Numbered from the stretch's first letter, positions 39,808 to 51,827 are shown. The stretch: DNA of 64,000 bases from Siderastrea radians (GCA_964017195.1 CAXHKT010000166.1:234062-298061), one strand, 5' to 3'. The notes: a model not told the origin generated them from the letters alone. Made by a program: numbers and translations.

Positions 39808-40748
39808 CTATTTTACCTCCACGCCGTCAATAAAGAGTTTGTAAGGTTCTATTCTGCTGAAGGCTGCTCGTTTGCCATCTTTTCTTGCTTGCACCATCTT
39901 AGGAATAAGCCTCTTCCTCATATCAATCACCTGCTTAGGTAGATCTGGGCCAATACCGAAATTCGACTTGCTATTGATGTTGCGTCGGCAAGAAAAGAGG
40001 TTTTCTCGATCTTTAAAGCGAAGACAGCGTGCTATGATGGCCCTGGGTTTTCCTGTGTTTCGATCCCTTTTACCGACGGGTGAACCCTTTGGAACTCAAT
40101 ATATTGGGTGTTTTCCACATTTAACTCTTTCTCCAAGAAGGCTTTCAAAAGGGCTTCAGTGTTCTCTTCCTCGTCGGTTTCTGGAATACCGTAGAAGTGA
40201 AGATTTTTGCGGCGGCTGTACACTTCGTAATTTAAGAGTTGGAGGCGTAAGTCTTCCATCTTCTGTCGTGACTTCTCTTCGTCATCTCGGAGTCTTTTCT
40301 TACTGGCTTCCGCTTCGTCATTCAGGAATTTTACGCTTGTCTGAAGCGTATTTGTTTCGTTGACTGTTTTTCGTACGTCTTCCTTCAAGCGGTAATATTC
40401 ACTTTGAAGGTTTGCGACCGTTTGATTTATTCGATCCACCAAGTCTTGTAATGTATTTATTTGTGTGCCGATATTTTCCAGTTGGCTAAGCTTTGATATT
40501 ATTAGGTCCACTTTGGAAGCAAAATCCTGTGCCATATCGAGGGCTGACAGAACTACGTCTTCAGAATCGGTCTTCGTCTTTGGCGGCGATTCAATGGCGG
40601 GTGGAGCGTTTGCTTGGTGTTCTTTCACACTCTCTTTCAACCGCTTCGTTTCGGGGGAAATGGACTCGCTGGTCGGTGAAATGCTTCCTCTCGTTTTCCG
40701 TTTAAACAAAGATGAAAGCGGCGATGAAAATTCCATAAAAAGTATCAA
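39808..40748 (-). pseudogene. LINE ORF1: coiled coil plus RRM-like domain
   Basis: The start region is MEFSSPLSSLFKRKTRG. A coiled coil covers about residues 70-160. YSRRKNLHFYGIPETDEEEN begins the RRM-like domain of L1 ORF1 proteins. The frame then changes near 40070 (a four-A run) and continues with KPRAIIARCLRFKDRENLF to a stop at 39808. It binds RNA and forms the particle with ORF2. Confidence 0.8.
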
Positions 40749-40801
40749 AACGCATGGAAGAGTATAACAAAAGTTACAGAGCTATCAAACTCGCGTCCTT
40801 A

Positions 40802-41912
40802 CTCAGTCATGCTCAGTCTCAGTCTCTCGGGTGGTAGTGTATTACAAGAAGCTGCTAAATCGACTTGAAAAGGGATTTGTGTGGTGAGTTCGGAGTCTGG
40901 GCTCGCTAAATGAAGTAAGACGAAGTGGCCTTTATCAGGAGTACGATGTTGGAGGGAGGGTAGAGCTGCTGCAGTGGTGTTGGCCGAGTAGGGTTGTGTA
41001 TCTGAGATGGTGAAGCAGTGCTCGAACTGTATGCTGTCTTCGGGGGGGACGTGAAAGCTCTCGTCATGATCTACCATTTGGATGTGTTCCTGCCTGGGGC
41101 TTGGTGCGGTGGGCTTCTTGTGTAGGGGTCTTTAGGTTCGCTGATCTCTGGCAGCCTGTTGGCAGACATTCGAGAAGTGGCCCATTTTGTGACAATAGCT
41201 GCAAGCTTGTCCTTGAGCAGGCCATAATTCACGTGGGTTTTGAGTTCTGCTACCACAGAAGAAACAGGATTTGCTTGGGTTCTTTCCAGGTCTGGTTGGC
41301 CTGCCAGGTGGTCTTTGAAAGCTTTTGTTCGGTGACGTGGATGTGGCATAGTGGACCTGTTCTTCTATGGTAGAGTTGGCTAAGAGCAACTAAGGAAAGG
41401 GCTAAGGAAAGGGCTTGACTCACCACAAAAGCCAGTGTGAAGGGGGGGTCATCAGGCCTGCGCTGACCATCTCTATATAAGATGTCTTCACGGAACCAGC
41501 TGAAAGATTCATTGAGACCAAAGAGAAATTTGTCCCTCATGAATTCGTCAGCGTTGCTGCCGAATGAACATCGGCCAACGGCGGTGCGAACGGCTGTTTC
41601 CCAAGCGGAGATGGAAGTTTGGTCCGCCTGTGACATTTTCGCCCAAAAGTGGTATCTGTCTTGCATGAGAGTACTTGCACCTACATAATGCTCTTTAATT
41701 TTTTGTAGCCAGATCCATGGTTTGGCAGCGTCATCGGTGGGGATCTTGGATGCAATTATGTCGTCGAGAGTGTTCCATTCGGATGCAGGGATGGCACTGC
41801 GTAGGACAGCTAGCTCGAATGGCCTTTTTGCTGGGATGTAACGATCCGCAGTTTTTGTTAATCTGTTCTTGGCGGGATTTCGGTAGCCTTCTAATAGGCA
41901 GTAGTCGTGCAA
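40802..41912 (-). pseudogene. Gypsy gag and protease 5' part
   Basis: 41912-41250 is a gag-like helical protein (RDKFLFGLNESFSWFREDIL). Frame changes around 41390-41330 give a Cys-rich stretch with CSYCHKMGHFSNVC, a retroviral zinc knuckle (about 41195). 41077-40802 holds FQVDLAASCNTLPPERL, the place of the aspartic protease active site, although the usual D(S/T)GA is changed to DLAA. It is cut off at 40802 by the LINE. Confidence 0.72.
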
Positions 41913-42126
41913 CCGCGTTTCTCAGTGGCGAAAATGGTCTTGATTAGCCCGGACAGCGTGAACATCGAGGATTGGTTTGTCATGTTTTGGCATCGTGCGA
42001 GCAGTGAGATGGCACCGAAGTTTGAAGACGTTTCTTCGGTTGAAGGGGAATAGGTAGGCGTTGTTTGGCTAGGAAAAACGTTTTGTCCGGTAAAGGGCTC
42101 GTCGCGGTAATGGAGGCTGAGTTTCA

Positions 42127-42143
42127 GACCAGTCCTGACACCA
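42127..42143 (-). promoter_or_regulatory. Gypsy primer-binding site candidate
   Basis: On the minus strand TGGTGTCAGGACTGGTC follows the 5' LTR directly. The opening TGG is standard for tRNA-primed LTR elements. The tRNA was not identified. Confidence 0.5.
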
Positions 42144-42302
42144 TGTTATGCAGTGAGCAACGCAGACAAGACATCCATGTTGAATGCTTTATTTATTATG
42201 CCCGTGCTCGAACCCCGAGTTCATCCGGGAACTCTGAATCACATATGATCTCATAAATGCGAGTAACATAAATCCAAGTAATGCAATAACAATAACGTGA
42301 TA
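42144..42302 (-). repeat. Gypsy 5' LTR
   Basis: Counterpart of 32641-32796, with a small insertion (GATCTCATAA region) and an outer end reading GTGATA instead of GTGACA on the plus strand. Confidence 0.78.
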
Positions 42303-43794
42303 TTGAAACCAAAGGTACACTTTCTACATTAATTTAAGGGCCACTTGCCTTTTATCAAAGACTTCTGTTTAAAGCCAGAGAAAGCCAAAGCTGCTCAGCT
42401 TACAAAAACGTGTCCGCCTCTTGCAAGGCTGTGCATGCTCTGCAAAATACTGAGAGTATATAGCAGGGAGATTCTTTTCAGGTCTCTCTCGGTCAATCTT
42501 CTCAATCTTGATCTTAATGGCAATTTATAAAATAAATTGTGGAGACGCAGTAGAATAAGCTGATAACAAGTGGATGTCTTCTGGCTTTATAGAGAAGGCA
42601 GGCTGATCGCTTGAAAATGGCTAATTTTCAAGACGATTTTCTTCTTTTGACAATTCTTGTCATTTTCTGCCGGGACTAATGCTTAACCGCATAGCGATGA
42701 ATAATTCAATATGGACTAGAAAGACATTTTGTTGCTTTTTCCGATTTGTTTCATTTTTGCAGACAATCACTCCTTAGCCCACCCACCCCGCCCCCTAGAA
42801 GTCAGAGTTAAAATGCAAAAAAATCTCTCATAAGCCCCCATCTCTTGAGGCCTGAAATTAAATATGCCCCCTATAGGGTTAGAACCCTTATGGTATATTC
42901 AATATGAGCTTTCCAATAATATCTTGCTGTAATCATATAATTTTTTGGCAAAGGGAACCTGTTAAGCTCCCAACACACCATAAAATTAAAATTCTGTATG
43001 GCAAGTAAACGTTCAAAAAATGTCTATTGCCTCCAAGGAAATTCACTGGAAACTCCAAAGGGGCGCACCACGAAAAGTTTTAAAAGTATAATTCCCAATT
43101 GAAATTTACTGAGGGTTGTATTTGTAGGCCTGGTAGATGGTTCAAACCCCCCCAAAAAACAATCCATTGAGAATTGGAGTATTGATATCTTTCTGATTAC
43201 ACTACCCAAACACCCAAAATATTTCTTAATTGCAAATTTAAACCACCAAAAATATTTGCGGTGTGGTTTGTTTTGTTTTCTTCTAGATTAATGTGTTGAT
43301 GCAACACTGTAGCAAGAATTGTACAATAATGCCTTTATTTTGATGTCAGCGTTAATTGAATTCACAAAATTTTCAATATTACAATATAAACATCCGAGTA
43401 TAATGTAGTAAGACATCTCATTAACCTGAAGTTATAGCACTCCCTTTTGCATTCACAAAAACTTCCATAAGAATGGTTTAAAAATACCACGATGCCCTGA
43501 GAGTTTACAGGGAGTGCACATAGACATTCAGAGCCATTTTAAAAATTATTTCAGATTGAATATTATTTGACATTTATTTTCTATGAGGTTTGCCTTATGG
43601 TCATTGCTTTTTTTAATTTATACATATGTACGTTCTTAATTTTTAATCTTGCACATCAGTAAATAAGTGTACTTGCTTTTAAGAGTTGACTAGTCAAAAA
43701 AAAAATAAATGTCCTTTATTTACCCTCAAGTGATTATAGCAAGGTGCTAGTAGGCCTCAAAAACAAATATTTCAAACTGAACATAACAAGTTGA
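42303..43794. other. No gene seen
   Basis: AT-rich sequence with scattered short open frames and no motif. Confidence 0.4.
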
Positions 43795-43850
43795 AAATCC
43801 CAACTGGCAGGAGGCAGACCAGTTGGCAGACTAGTCATGATTTATTTCAT
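43795..43850 (-). repeat. SINE fragment
   Basis: CCAACTGGCAGGAGGCAGACCAGTTGGC corresponds to the body of the SINE at 23218-23245 (CCAGCTGGCGGGAGGCGAACC...), same orientation, with head and tail not recognisable. Confidence 0.5.
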
Positions 43851-45013
43851 AATACATTTCAGAAGCTCACTTAGAGCAGCCTTCATATGTAGCTTGAGAG
43901 CTTGTTGGTGTTGTTGAAACGGCTGCTATTAATGCAATAAACTTCGCTGAAATATTCTTTGGTGCTGCAGTGCTGCAGTGCTGCAGCTCTGCACCCATTG
44001 TTTTTTTTCTCAACTCTTCATTTTTTTCTATTCACGAGTGAATGCAATTGAGAAGTGTGGAGAAACATAATGCGAGTGAAGAGTAAAGAATATTATTGTG
44101 CTTCACTAAAATGTCACCACTAATTGTGGTTTTCTAGAGTCAATTGTCTGTGAATTCTTGCGGTCCTGCGCTATCATGATGTGAATACCAGACGTTTTGT
44201 TCTCATGGAAGGTTGGTACCCAGACGATTTTAACCCAACTAAGTCGATTTGTACCCAGGCAATTTAGACCTTTCATACCCATGCAGTTACCATGTTGTTT
44301 CGTTTCAAACAGTATGCTGTTCATGTTCAAGTATAGTAATTCTAAAACACGAAAAAAATTACCAATGAAAACTGCCAAACCAACCGAAATGGTTAGCTTA
44401 AATAGAATTCCGTTTACCCTGAATAACGGTCAGGATAGCCTGTTTAGAGTTAGCTTCAAACTAAGTTAACTGGCGACCAAGCACAGTACTCGTGTTCTCG
44501 AACAAAACAATGACTAATGCAAACTTGTTTTTTAGAAGTCATAGAAATGAATCAAATTACAATATTTGAAAAAAATTCAATTATGATATATAACATTTAG
44601 TATTAACGTAATTTACTATTACATCAAGTTCAGATGTGCTCAGACACAAACCGAATCTGCAGCAACACCAGGTGGGCCTCACTGTGCAGCAGGAACACAA
44701 ACATATATGGAAGACCGCAGTGGCCAGCAGCTCTTTGGTTCAGACTGTGATGCCACGCTTGAAGGTCGTTAGATAGCCCCCTGTAGCGGAGCTGTCTATC
44801 ATTCTGCTGTAGTTTCTGCTGCAACTTCTCATTCCTTTGGAAGGTTCTTGAAGGTAATGGATGATTGATTGGTATGTTAGTGATACATATTGGGGCGGGA
44901 GGGGTGGATGTGGGTTGTATTCTTGGGGATAGGTGTAGGTGTATGTAGTTGACAGTATATATACTTTCGTACGTTTTCCTGCGCTACGCAGGTCTTTGAT
45001 TTAAGTTTGGATT
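43851..45013. other. No gene seen; short GCTGCAGT repeat
   Basis: TGCTGCAG is iterated at 43965-43990 (four units). No coding evidence otherwise. Confidence 0.4.
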
Positions 45014-47130
45014 CTACTTTTGGTTTTTAGTGATGTCATAAGCCTTCTTTTTAGCGTTTAGTGGTGAATGAGGCCAGTTTTCATATTTTGTAAAATCGTA
45101 TGGTGTGGGGTTAAACTTGCAACAAAGGCTAAATAACTGCAGTTTCGCTTTCGCTTGCATCTGTGCTGTCTGTTGGCATTTTCGCAAAAACATGGTGGAG
45201 GGAGAAAGAAGACTGCCCACCCAGTGCGGGGTCATTGGGGCTAGGGGGTCTCTGGAAAAACGATTTGATGACTCGTATTAAACTTAGAAACTTAGTTTGT
45301 ATCTCCTCTTGAAGAAAACAGTCTAACCATTTCTGCAGCAGTATGGGCTGTCTTATTGTGTGTCGGATGAGCTTGTGCGTATCTTGTGAAGTGATCAACA
45401 ATCATTAACACATATTTATATCCACTTTTAGTCTTGTCCAGATGTAGAAAATCAATCGACACCAATTCGAAGGGAGCTGATGTCACAATATTGTTGATTG
45501 GTGCCTTAGCAGTCAGGTTAGGTTTCTTCTGTTTAATACATCTGCAGCTGCACTTCACAAAATGTTTAATGTCATTATACATGTGGGGACAGTAAAGTGA
45601 GATCTCGCTAGGTCAACGACTCTTTCCACTCCAAGGTGTCCCACCTCTACATGAAGTTCCTTTAGCACCAGTGGTATGAACTGTTTTGGCAGGACAACTT
45701 GTAAATTAGAGCTAGTTCGTTGTCGTAGTAGACCGTGATCATCAATTTTCAGTTTGTTCCATTCTCTTACCAGGATGTTAACGTCACGAGACTCATGTTT
45801 CAGTTGGGCTTCGTATGGTCTATCTCCATGGGACATTACCTGGGTGCATTACCTGGCTAATAGTAGTGTCCTTGAGCTGTGCTTCCTTGATTTCCTGTAG
45901 GCTGAATGACTTCATGTTAAGATCTCCCAGTGTAAGCTCGGGTGTTGTTAGGTGACCAGTAATTGCCATTATCCATGGTGCTGTGCCCTTTGACTGCTTC
46001 CTAACTGCCTCGATGGTAGCACCAAGAAATTCCTGTGATACTTCTTGAGTACGGGTTATCATGTAACTGTCCATGTCTAATGGTATCCTTTACAGAACAT
46101 CTGCATCAACATTCATTTTGCTGCCGGGCTGGTACTTTATGGTAAAGTTGTACTCTAATTCTTTTACCCATCTGTGACCGGTTGCATTCAACTTGGCTGA
46201 CGGCATAACATAAGCCCACTTGAGTGCCAGAAATTCAAATTTGCAGGATTGGAGGTGTTAGTGTTCTTGAGCCATTTACCCTCTTGTTCCTGACGGCTCC
46301 AAGGCGTTCAGGCGTCCACGTGTAATACGAATGGTCTATCAATGTCAGGGTAAGCCATTACTCCTGGCTGCGTTAAAACGTCAACTAGGAGGTTTAGTCG
46401 TTCCTGGTGCTGTTCAGTCCAATTGATTTGGTGGTTTGATGACAGTTGTCCTCCTAGAGGTGGTGACTTCACCGGTGTACCTTTCTTCTGCCTCCCCGTT
46501 TTAGTGACTTGGTTACTTGTGTCCGTCGCAGATGTCAGCAGGTCATACAGTGGCTTGACTAATGTAGAGAAATCCTTTATGTACTTCCAATAATAGCTCA
46601 TAAAGCCGAGGAGTTTGTGCAGAGCACCAACAGTCTTTGGCTTGGTTTCTTTAAGTGCCTTTACAGCTGCTACATCAGTTGGATCCATTGTGTAACCGTC
46701 AGCTGTGACTTCCTTTCCCAGGTAACGAACTCTTGGCTTGAACAGATTACACTTCCTTGCCTTCAGCTTGACACCATGTCATGTCAGTACCAGTCTTAAG
46801 TTTTCCACATGATCCATGAACGCTTTGCTGTACCCCAGGATATCGTCAAGGTAGGGAATACAGATCTCATCTCGCAGTTCCTCTGAGCGGTTCTCCATGT
46901 ACTTCTGGTAAGTGGCTGGGGCATTTGTCAGGCCAAACGGGATGCGGTTCGACTGGTACTATCCCCAAGGTGTTATGAATGAGGTTAGGTGGCGGTGTTC
47001 TGCTGCTACAAATTCCTGATGGTACGTTTTCCCCTGGTCCAGGACTGAGAAGTAAGTATTGCCACTAAGGCTGTTGAGAATATCTTGGATGCGAGGAAGG
47101 GGTTGGCGATCATCTTGAGTTTTGCTGTTT
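45014..47130 (-). pseudogene. Second decayed Ty3/gypsy pol
   Basis: Minus-strand fragments in order: RT (SKTQDDRQPLPRIQDILNSL, YFSVLDQGKTYHQEF, FITPWG; 47130-46959), the RT/RNase H junction ([27 protein letters not shown]; 46688-46308), the integrase zinc region (45836-45555, HVEVGHLGVERVVDLAR) and integrase core (FELVSIDFLHLDKTKSGYKY then VDHFTRYAQAHPTHNKTA; 45582-45292). Multiple stops and frame changes. No LTRs found. It is a different lineage from the 32.6-42.3 kb element. Confidence 0.8.
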
Positions 47131-48357
47131 AAAGTGCCACTGGGACGAAAATTCGTAGGTTTATTTCGGCCAAATTCTGTCGCAGAATATTGCGTTGTGT
47201 CTATACCTAGAAAACTGAACAAGAAACCGTCCGTCCCAACATTTTTTAGCTCCAAAGTCACGTAAAATGTGTCCGCCGTTACTGAAAACGTGTTGCTGGA
47301 TGATTGCACAATTCAATAGCTCGTGACATCAGAGGCTCACCTCGCTCGTGTTTCCTTGTGTTTTGACTCGAGGTATACCGTTGACTGCGAAACCTCTGAA
47401 GAGCATTTCTCTGATGCTTCTTCCGAAGCATCAGAGGACTCGTTTCATTTGGCAAATGAAGAATTTTTCTTACCGTACGATGTAAGAACTGATGTCAGGA
47501 GATTTCAATTTACAAGCTTGTAAACAAACCGTTCAAAGTTTTCTTCTCGCCATATTAGCAGGAGTGCAAAACATGCACGAAATGTTCTTACGCAGTGATT
47601 ACAGTTCAGGCACAAGTTGCTCAAAGAGCGGGTAACTCTTATCCAATGGATAAATCGCTGTCCAGTTATTCGAAGAACTGATCATTTAAGCTTTGGAAAT
47701 TAAAACAAGGCACGTATAAAACTCTAGAATTTGCAGCTATTTGATGCTCGCGAATTCTCAAGCATCGGTTGATCGATTTTATTCTTCGCTTCCTTGGAGA
47801 CATAAAAGAAGCTATATTTTGTCTGCCGTTGTTTATAGTCATTATACATTGTAAAGCATTGAGATTTTTAGCCATTCTTACCATAGTATGGGAAACTTTC
47901 TTGAAGAGCCGTTATATCATCTGGCAGTCAGCTTATGAAGCTTATTGTGTCCATCAAAGTACAGTGGTTGCTTAATGCATTGAAACACAAGTGCTTAGCA
48001 TTCGAAATATTTTGAACAGTAATTTGAGCCAAAAAAAGTGAAATAAACCAAGACCTTTTTTAAGATCTGGAGGCCTTGTGTGACAGGAACCTAAATATTT
48101 CTAGTAAAAATCAAAGCCACAAGGAAAATTTTCCGCTGCACAATAAAAAAATGCGGACCGCCAAGGAAACGAAGCTTTCTCTTGCCTTTTTCATTGCGTA
48201 TGTAATTTTTATTGGTACCGTTGTTCATTTACTAAGATTGCTGTGACAGTTGAAATAAATAACATTGTAAAACCCTTAGGCAAAAAGCAGTGTGTGATAT
48301 TTTTTCCCAACTTAAATTTCCACACACGACAAGCCGACCTAGAAGCCTTTATATACT
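47131..48357. other. Non-coding interval with a poly(A) signal
   Basis: Holds a perfect 12-bp stem (CTCTGATGCTTC/GAAGCATCAGAG, loop TTCC) at 47409-47436. At 48208-48213 it holds TTTATT, which on the minus strand is AATAAA, 145 bases beyond the stop of the large minus-strand gene. A 66-codon plus-strand frame (47323-47523) spans the stem but has no recognised motif. Confidence 0.45.
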
Positions 48358-51300
48358 TCAAACAGTAATATTGATCAACAGGGAATAAGGACACGGAATA
48401 AGGAGAAAAGTTTCTCCACATTCAGGATGACGAACAGCTCTCATATTAAGTTCATACTGGGCTTTACTTATTTGTTGAGCCACTTCTATGATGTGTAATA
48501 TGCACAAGCGCTCTCTTGAGAAGGCGGCGTCTGGGTGACCTGCCTTAAGAAGCCCTACTCTTGTGACTAGTTCTTCCTTGGTTCCGACCTCTAAAACACG
48601 GTGAGTCCTTAAAATAAGCCTCAGCTGAGCAACGGACAACCTCATTAATCCAGCACTAGAACTCGGTATCGATTCAATATCTCCATCGTAGAGTTCAGCT
48701 TCGTCCAATTTAACTAGATCCTTTTCGCGTGTTTCATTTCCTGCAATACGGCGCACAAGCTCATGTTTCTTGCCAGTAGTAAGTAGCCCAGACTCACTGC
48801 ACATTTTCAAAAGTGACTCTCTACTCTCTTGATACAAAGGATGCAGCTTCCAGGTCTCTCGTTGCAGGTCCTCCTCCCTCTGGTCTTGAAGTTTCTTGTG
48901 CATGGTGCTGAAGTAAGTTGATGCCTCATCAAGAGAAACCCAAGCAAGAAAAGCGACAGATTTCATGTCTTCTTGTGATGGGGTCGGTAACACTCTAAAA
49001 CACATGTTGAGGACCTTTTCGGGTAAAAAAATTCCAGGGCTTTCATCCCACGGTCCTGAAGGGAAGTCCCTCCGTTCCTCGTAACCCATGTAGTGAAGTT
49101 CACCTACGGCTTCCCATAATTTAAAATCTGGTAGCGGTTGTCGGTCGAAACGCTCCAGAGGTGTTGCTCCTCGCCAGCACTCATCTTGTCTAAACACAGT
49201 GGTATTGTAGTTGTCTTTAAAGGCTGTTTTGGAAGAGGTTAACGTGTTGTAATCTTCAACATACGTCCCTTTAAAGTTGCTTTTTACACACCATACCTTT
49301 TCCAAGTAGGTTAACTTTTCACACTGAACAGGACAATACGATGTTTGGTCCTTGAGTTTTCTTTCCTCAGACAACACACTGAAGGACTTTAGTTCGTTCT
49401 CGTCCCTAAAGATGTAATTTTCTTCGCTTCCAACTCCCCTGAAACACTTGATAGGTTCTTTGTTAAATATGGCTTTCCCGATGCAGTCCACAACATCTTG
49501 AGCCATGCGCTCCATATTTTCATAGTGTTCCTTACTACCTGGAGCTGCCACCGCGTGAACCATTTTGGAAGAAAATGGACCATGATCGGACAACACTTTA
49601 TTCTCCGCCGTGTGAACCCACTCAACAAAATTTCTTTTGTTTAGGTATTCTGCGAACGACCGTTGTGTTGCCTTATCCAGGTCAAGAAACTTTAGAAGCC
49701 TGACGAGCAGCATCTGAACAAGAAAATTACTCGGGGCTTCTGATGGTCCATTGTCCACAATAAATCCCATCATTTCCTTTAGTTTTCCGGTTTCTGGATT
49801 GCGGAAAAACTGATCAAGGGATGGGATACACATTAACAGAAATAATTCATTAAACACACGAAACACAGTTTCGGGTTCAGAAAATGAAAGATTAATGAGT
49901 GTCACAGCTTTGCCTGTTCTTGTGACATTTATGACAACATCTGTATTTGGAATGAGGAGGGTTGCATCGTTTTCTTGGAGTTCGTTCTTTATGTCCATAA
50001 AAAGATGTGTCATCAGTGTAACTGCATTTATCCTTGACTGGTCAAACGAATGATCTGGAGTTTCAAAGGTTCTCCATGTTCTCCCAGGTTTCAGCACCGG
50101 TGCAATATCTCCACAGACAACACATTTTGCATCTTTCGAGTCAAGGAAGAATCCATTAGGATTTTCTGCTGCAGAATCCACGAGATAATTCACATGAGAG
50201 GTTGTCCAGTGAGAGTTAATAGGATGTATCTGCTCAGAAGTGTTCGGCGCTTTATGCAAGGAAACATTGGCATTAACTTCCCTTCCATGATGGTGTCGCT
50301 TGGCTTGTAGGGTTCCCTTCCGATAGTTTTTGGTGTAGGTATACAGACAGGAAGTGGAGATATTAAATTCAGGTTTAACAGTGTTAAGCATTTCTTTAAC
50401 GTCACGCATAACTGTAGCATTGTCTGCTGCTTTAAAAAGTCTTGAGTCTATCAGTCTTGGGTCAGCTTGAAGGCCACCTCCTCCTCGCAGTAGCCTGTCT
50501 CCCTCTCCAAAAGCAAACTCTATATATCTGGCTAATTCTGGAAATTCCTCGCACTTTAGCTTTCTTCCTCTTCCTTTAGCAATTGTTTTGATGGTATCCT
50601 GCTTCAGTTTCTTTACCTGTCGTTGGACATGGGAGTGTTGTTGAGTTACAGTCATGTCATTCCGTACAGTTCGTGACTCGATTTTAATCTGTTCAAATTT
50701 TTTTAAATCTGCATTTAAAGTGGCACGATGCTTGCTTACACTGCCGGTAAAATGTGTTCCTTTGATGGATACGACGCTTTTAACACTCGAGAGTTTGGCA
50801 ATAATAGCCTCCAATACGTCTCTGTCCCTTTTACTATCGAGATACTGCAATACCCCGGCAAAGTTGTCTTTCAACTTTTTTTCCATAAGTCCTTTCACAA
50901 CACTGTCACTTAACTGGTTTAACTTTCCGCTAATTATGTCAACAACCTTGTTTATGTCCGTGTCCTTTCCTTCCACTATGTGAGCTTTTTGGTCAATGTA
51001 TATTTGAACAATGTTTAATTTCTTAGATAATTGTTCGTATGTGTAAACTGGACAAAAATATTTTTTTTCTTCTTCATTCAGTATGGATGCCTTTGTTTTC
51101 TTGAAAATTGCCGCTGCTGTTGAGGTTTCCAAAATAATACTCTTCTGCAATTCTCTTCCAACATCGACTGTTGCTAAAAGTTCAGCTCTTCGTGTTCTGT
51201 TATTACAGGTTAAAATTTCTCGTTCAATATCTTTAATATTATCTTCTAGAGATTCTTCCACTCTGCTTCGTTGCATACCGATCGTTTTTGTCTCATTTCG

Positions 51301-51729
51301 TATAACTGGTAACTGGGCACGTCGGTTTGTACGCTTCACGTTTGCATTGGCTGTTTTGTTCTGTTTTTTATAAAAGCGACGGGAGGCACCTGGAAATGGT
51401 AAAGCAGAACGATCTTCGATAAAGTTGACTGCGAAATTTGAAGGCGTGTAAAGAGTTTGATCACCACACGAACTCCTTCGTTTAGACGGTGGAACAATGT
51501 CACCATCTTCAAGTGCGGTATTCTTTCTCTTATTGGTGTCTTTTTTCATTTCTTCCTTTGGATCTTGTTTTTGTTTCTCAAGTTCTATTTTTTCTTTTTT
51601 TGTCGCTGAAGCATCAATTTCAGATTTCCCTGTTTTGCATTTGATTTCTTGCTTCTCTTTTTTGCTTTGACCAGACATTTCGCTATTCGTCACCTTTGAA
51701 TCTTCATGGCCTTTTTCTTTCTTCTGCAA
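48358..51729 (-). CDS. Large DDE-transposase-like protein with SAP-like tail
   Basis: 1,123 open codons. The first 70 or so are Lys/Glu-rich, followed by PPSKRR (nuclear-signal-like). Residues 160-400 are helical. Residues 500-760 look like an RNase H-fold transposase core: FFLDSKDAKC (Asp530/533), GFIVDNGPSEAPSN (Asp659) and HYENMERMAQ (Glu740) resemble the D...VDGGPDENP...VERRM blocks of uncharacterised cnidarian transposase-like proteins. Two SAP-like helix-turn-helix motifs follow near 985-1015 (LLTTGKKHELVRRI) and 1050-1085 (LSVAQLRLILRTH). The frame has no ATG before MSGQSKKEK (51675). It extends upstream without a stop to a point inside the OTU frame, so it probably continues from that ORF. 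Name and activity are inferred. Confidence 0.6.
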   Translation of the reverse strand: MQKKEKGHEDSKVTNSEMSGQSKKEKQEIKCKTGKSEIDASATKKEKIELEKQKQDPKEEMKKDTNKRKNTALEDGDIVPPSKRRSSCGDQTLYTPSNFAVNFIEDRSALPFPGASRRFYKKQNKTANANVKRTNRRAQLPVIRNETKTIGMQRSRVEESLEDNIKDIEREILTCNNRTRRAELLATVDVGRELQKSIILETSTAAAIFKKTKASILNEEEKKYFCPVYTYEQLSKKLNIVQIYIDQKAHIVEGKDTDINKVVDIISGKLNQLSDSVVKGLMEKKLKDNFAGVLQYLDSKRDRDVLEAIIAKLSSVKSVVSIKGTHFTGSVSKHRATLNADLKKFEQIKIESRTVRNDMTVTQQHSHVQRQVKKLKQDTIKTIAKGRGRKLKCEEFPELARYIEFAFGEGDRLLRGGGGLQADPRLIDSRLFKAADNATVMRDVKEMLNTVKPEFNISTSCLYTYTKNYRKGTLQAKRHHHGREVNANVSLHKAPNTSEQIHPINSHWTTSHVNYLVDSAAENPNGFFLDSKDAKCVVCGDIAPVLKPGRTWRTFETPDHSFDQSRINAVTLMTHLFMDIKNELQENDATLLIPNTDVVINVTRTGKAVTLINLSFSEPETVFRVFNELFLLMCIPSLDQFFRNPETGKLKEMMGFIVDNGPSEAPSNFLVQMLLVRLLKFLDLDKATQRSFAEYLNKRNFVEWVHTAENKVLSDHGPFSSKMVHAVAAPGSKEHYENMERMAQDVVDCIGKAIFNKEPIKCFRGVGSEENYIFRDENELKSFSVLSEERKLKDQTSYCPVQCEKLTYLEKVWCVKSNFKGTYVEDYNTLTSSKTAFKDNYNTTVFRQDECWRGATPLERFDRQPLPDFKLWEAVGELHYMGYEERRDFPSGPWDESPGIFLPEKVLNMCFRVLPTPSQEDMKSVAFLAWVSLDEASTYFSTMHKKLQDQREEDLQRETWKLHPLYQESRESLLKMCSESGLLTTGKKHELVRRIAGNETREKDLVKLDEAELYDGDIESIPSSSAGLMRLSVAQLRLILRTHRVLEVGTKEELVTRVGLLKAGHPDAAFSRERLCILHIIEVAQQISKAQYELNMRAVRHPECGETFLLIPCPYSLLINITV

Positions 51730-51827
51730 AATGTTACTTTCGCTTCTCTGTTGATTCTTTTGATCACAATTTGGAGAAGTGCCCCGCTTTTCTTTGGTGT
51801 TTTGACCAAATTCAGTTTTATCTTCAC

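Larger units (their letters stand above)
35470..40796 (-). mobile_element. L1/Tx1-like LINE inserted in gypsy
   Basis: A non-LTR element with ORF1 (40748-39808) and ORF2 (39483-35625) on the minus strand and an A-rich 3' end (AAAAGAAAAAAAGAAATAAAATAC... on the minus strand near 35490-35460). Its 5' end is near 40796, where gypsy sequence resumes. It is nearly full length with few disruptions, so it is younger than its host gypsy. I could not define a target-site duplication. Confidence 0.85.
32641..42302 (-). mobile_element. Ty3/gypsy retrotransposon split by a LINE
   Basis: Two similar short LTRs (32641-32796 and 42144-42302) bracket gag, protease, reverse transcriptase and integrase on the minus strand, in gypsy order (integrase after RT). 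The coding region is interrupted inside the protease by an L1/Tx1-like LINE (about 35470-40796). Frames are broken in several places, and the RNase H region seems deleted between RT (ending 34259) and the integrase zinc region (34054). No clear target duplication was found outside the LTRs. Confidence 0.85.

Noticed and set aside
47141..47309. Extension of the second gypsy RT upstream (minus strand)
   Set aside because: Residues before SKTQDDRQ do not resemble the RT N-terminus; the junction near 47130 looks like a truncation against unrelated sequence.
47323..47523. 66-codon plus-strand gene
   Set aside because: No motif, spans a perfect hairpin, no upstream or downstream exon visible; cannot be told from chance.
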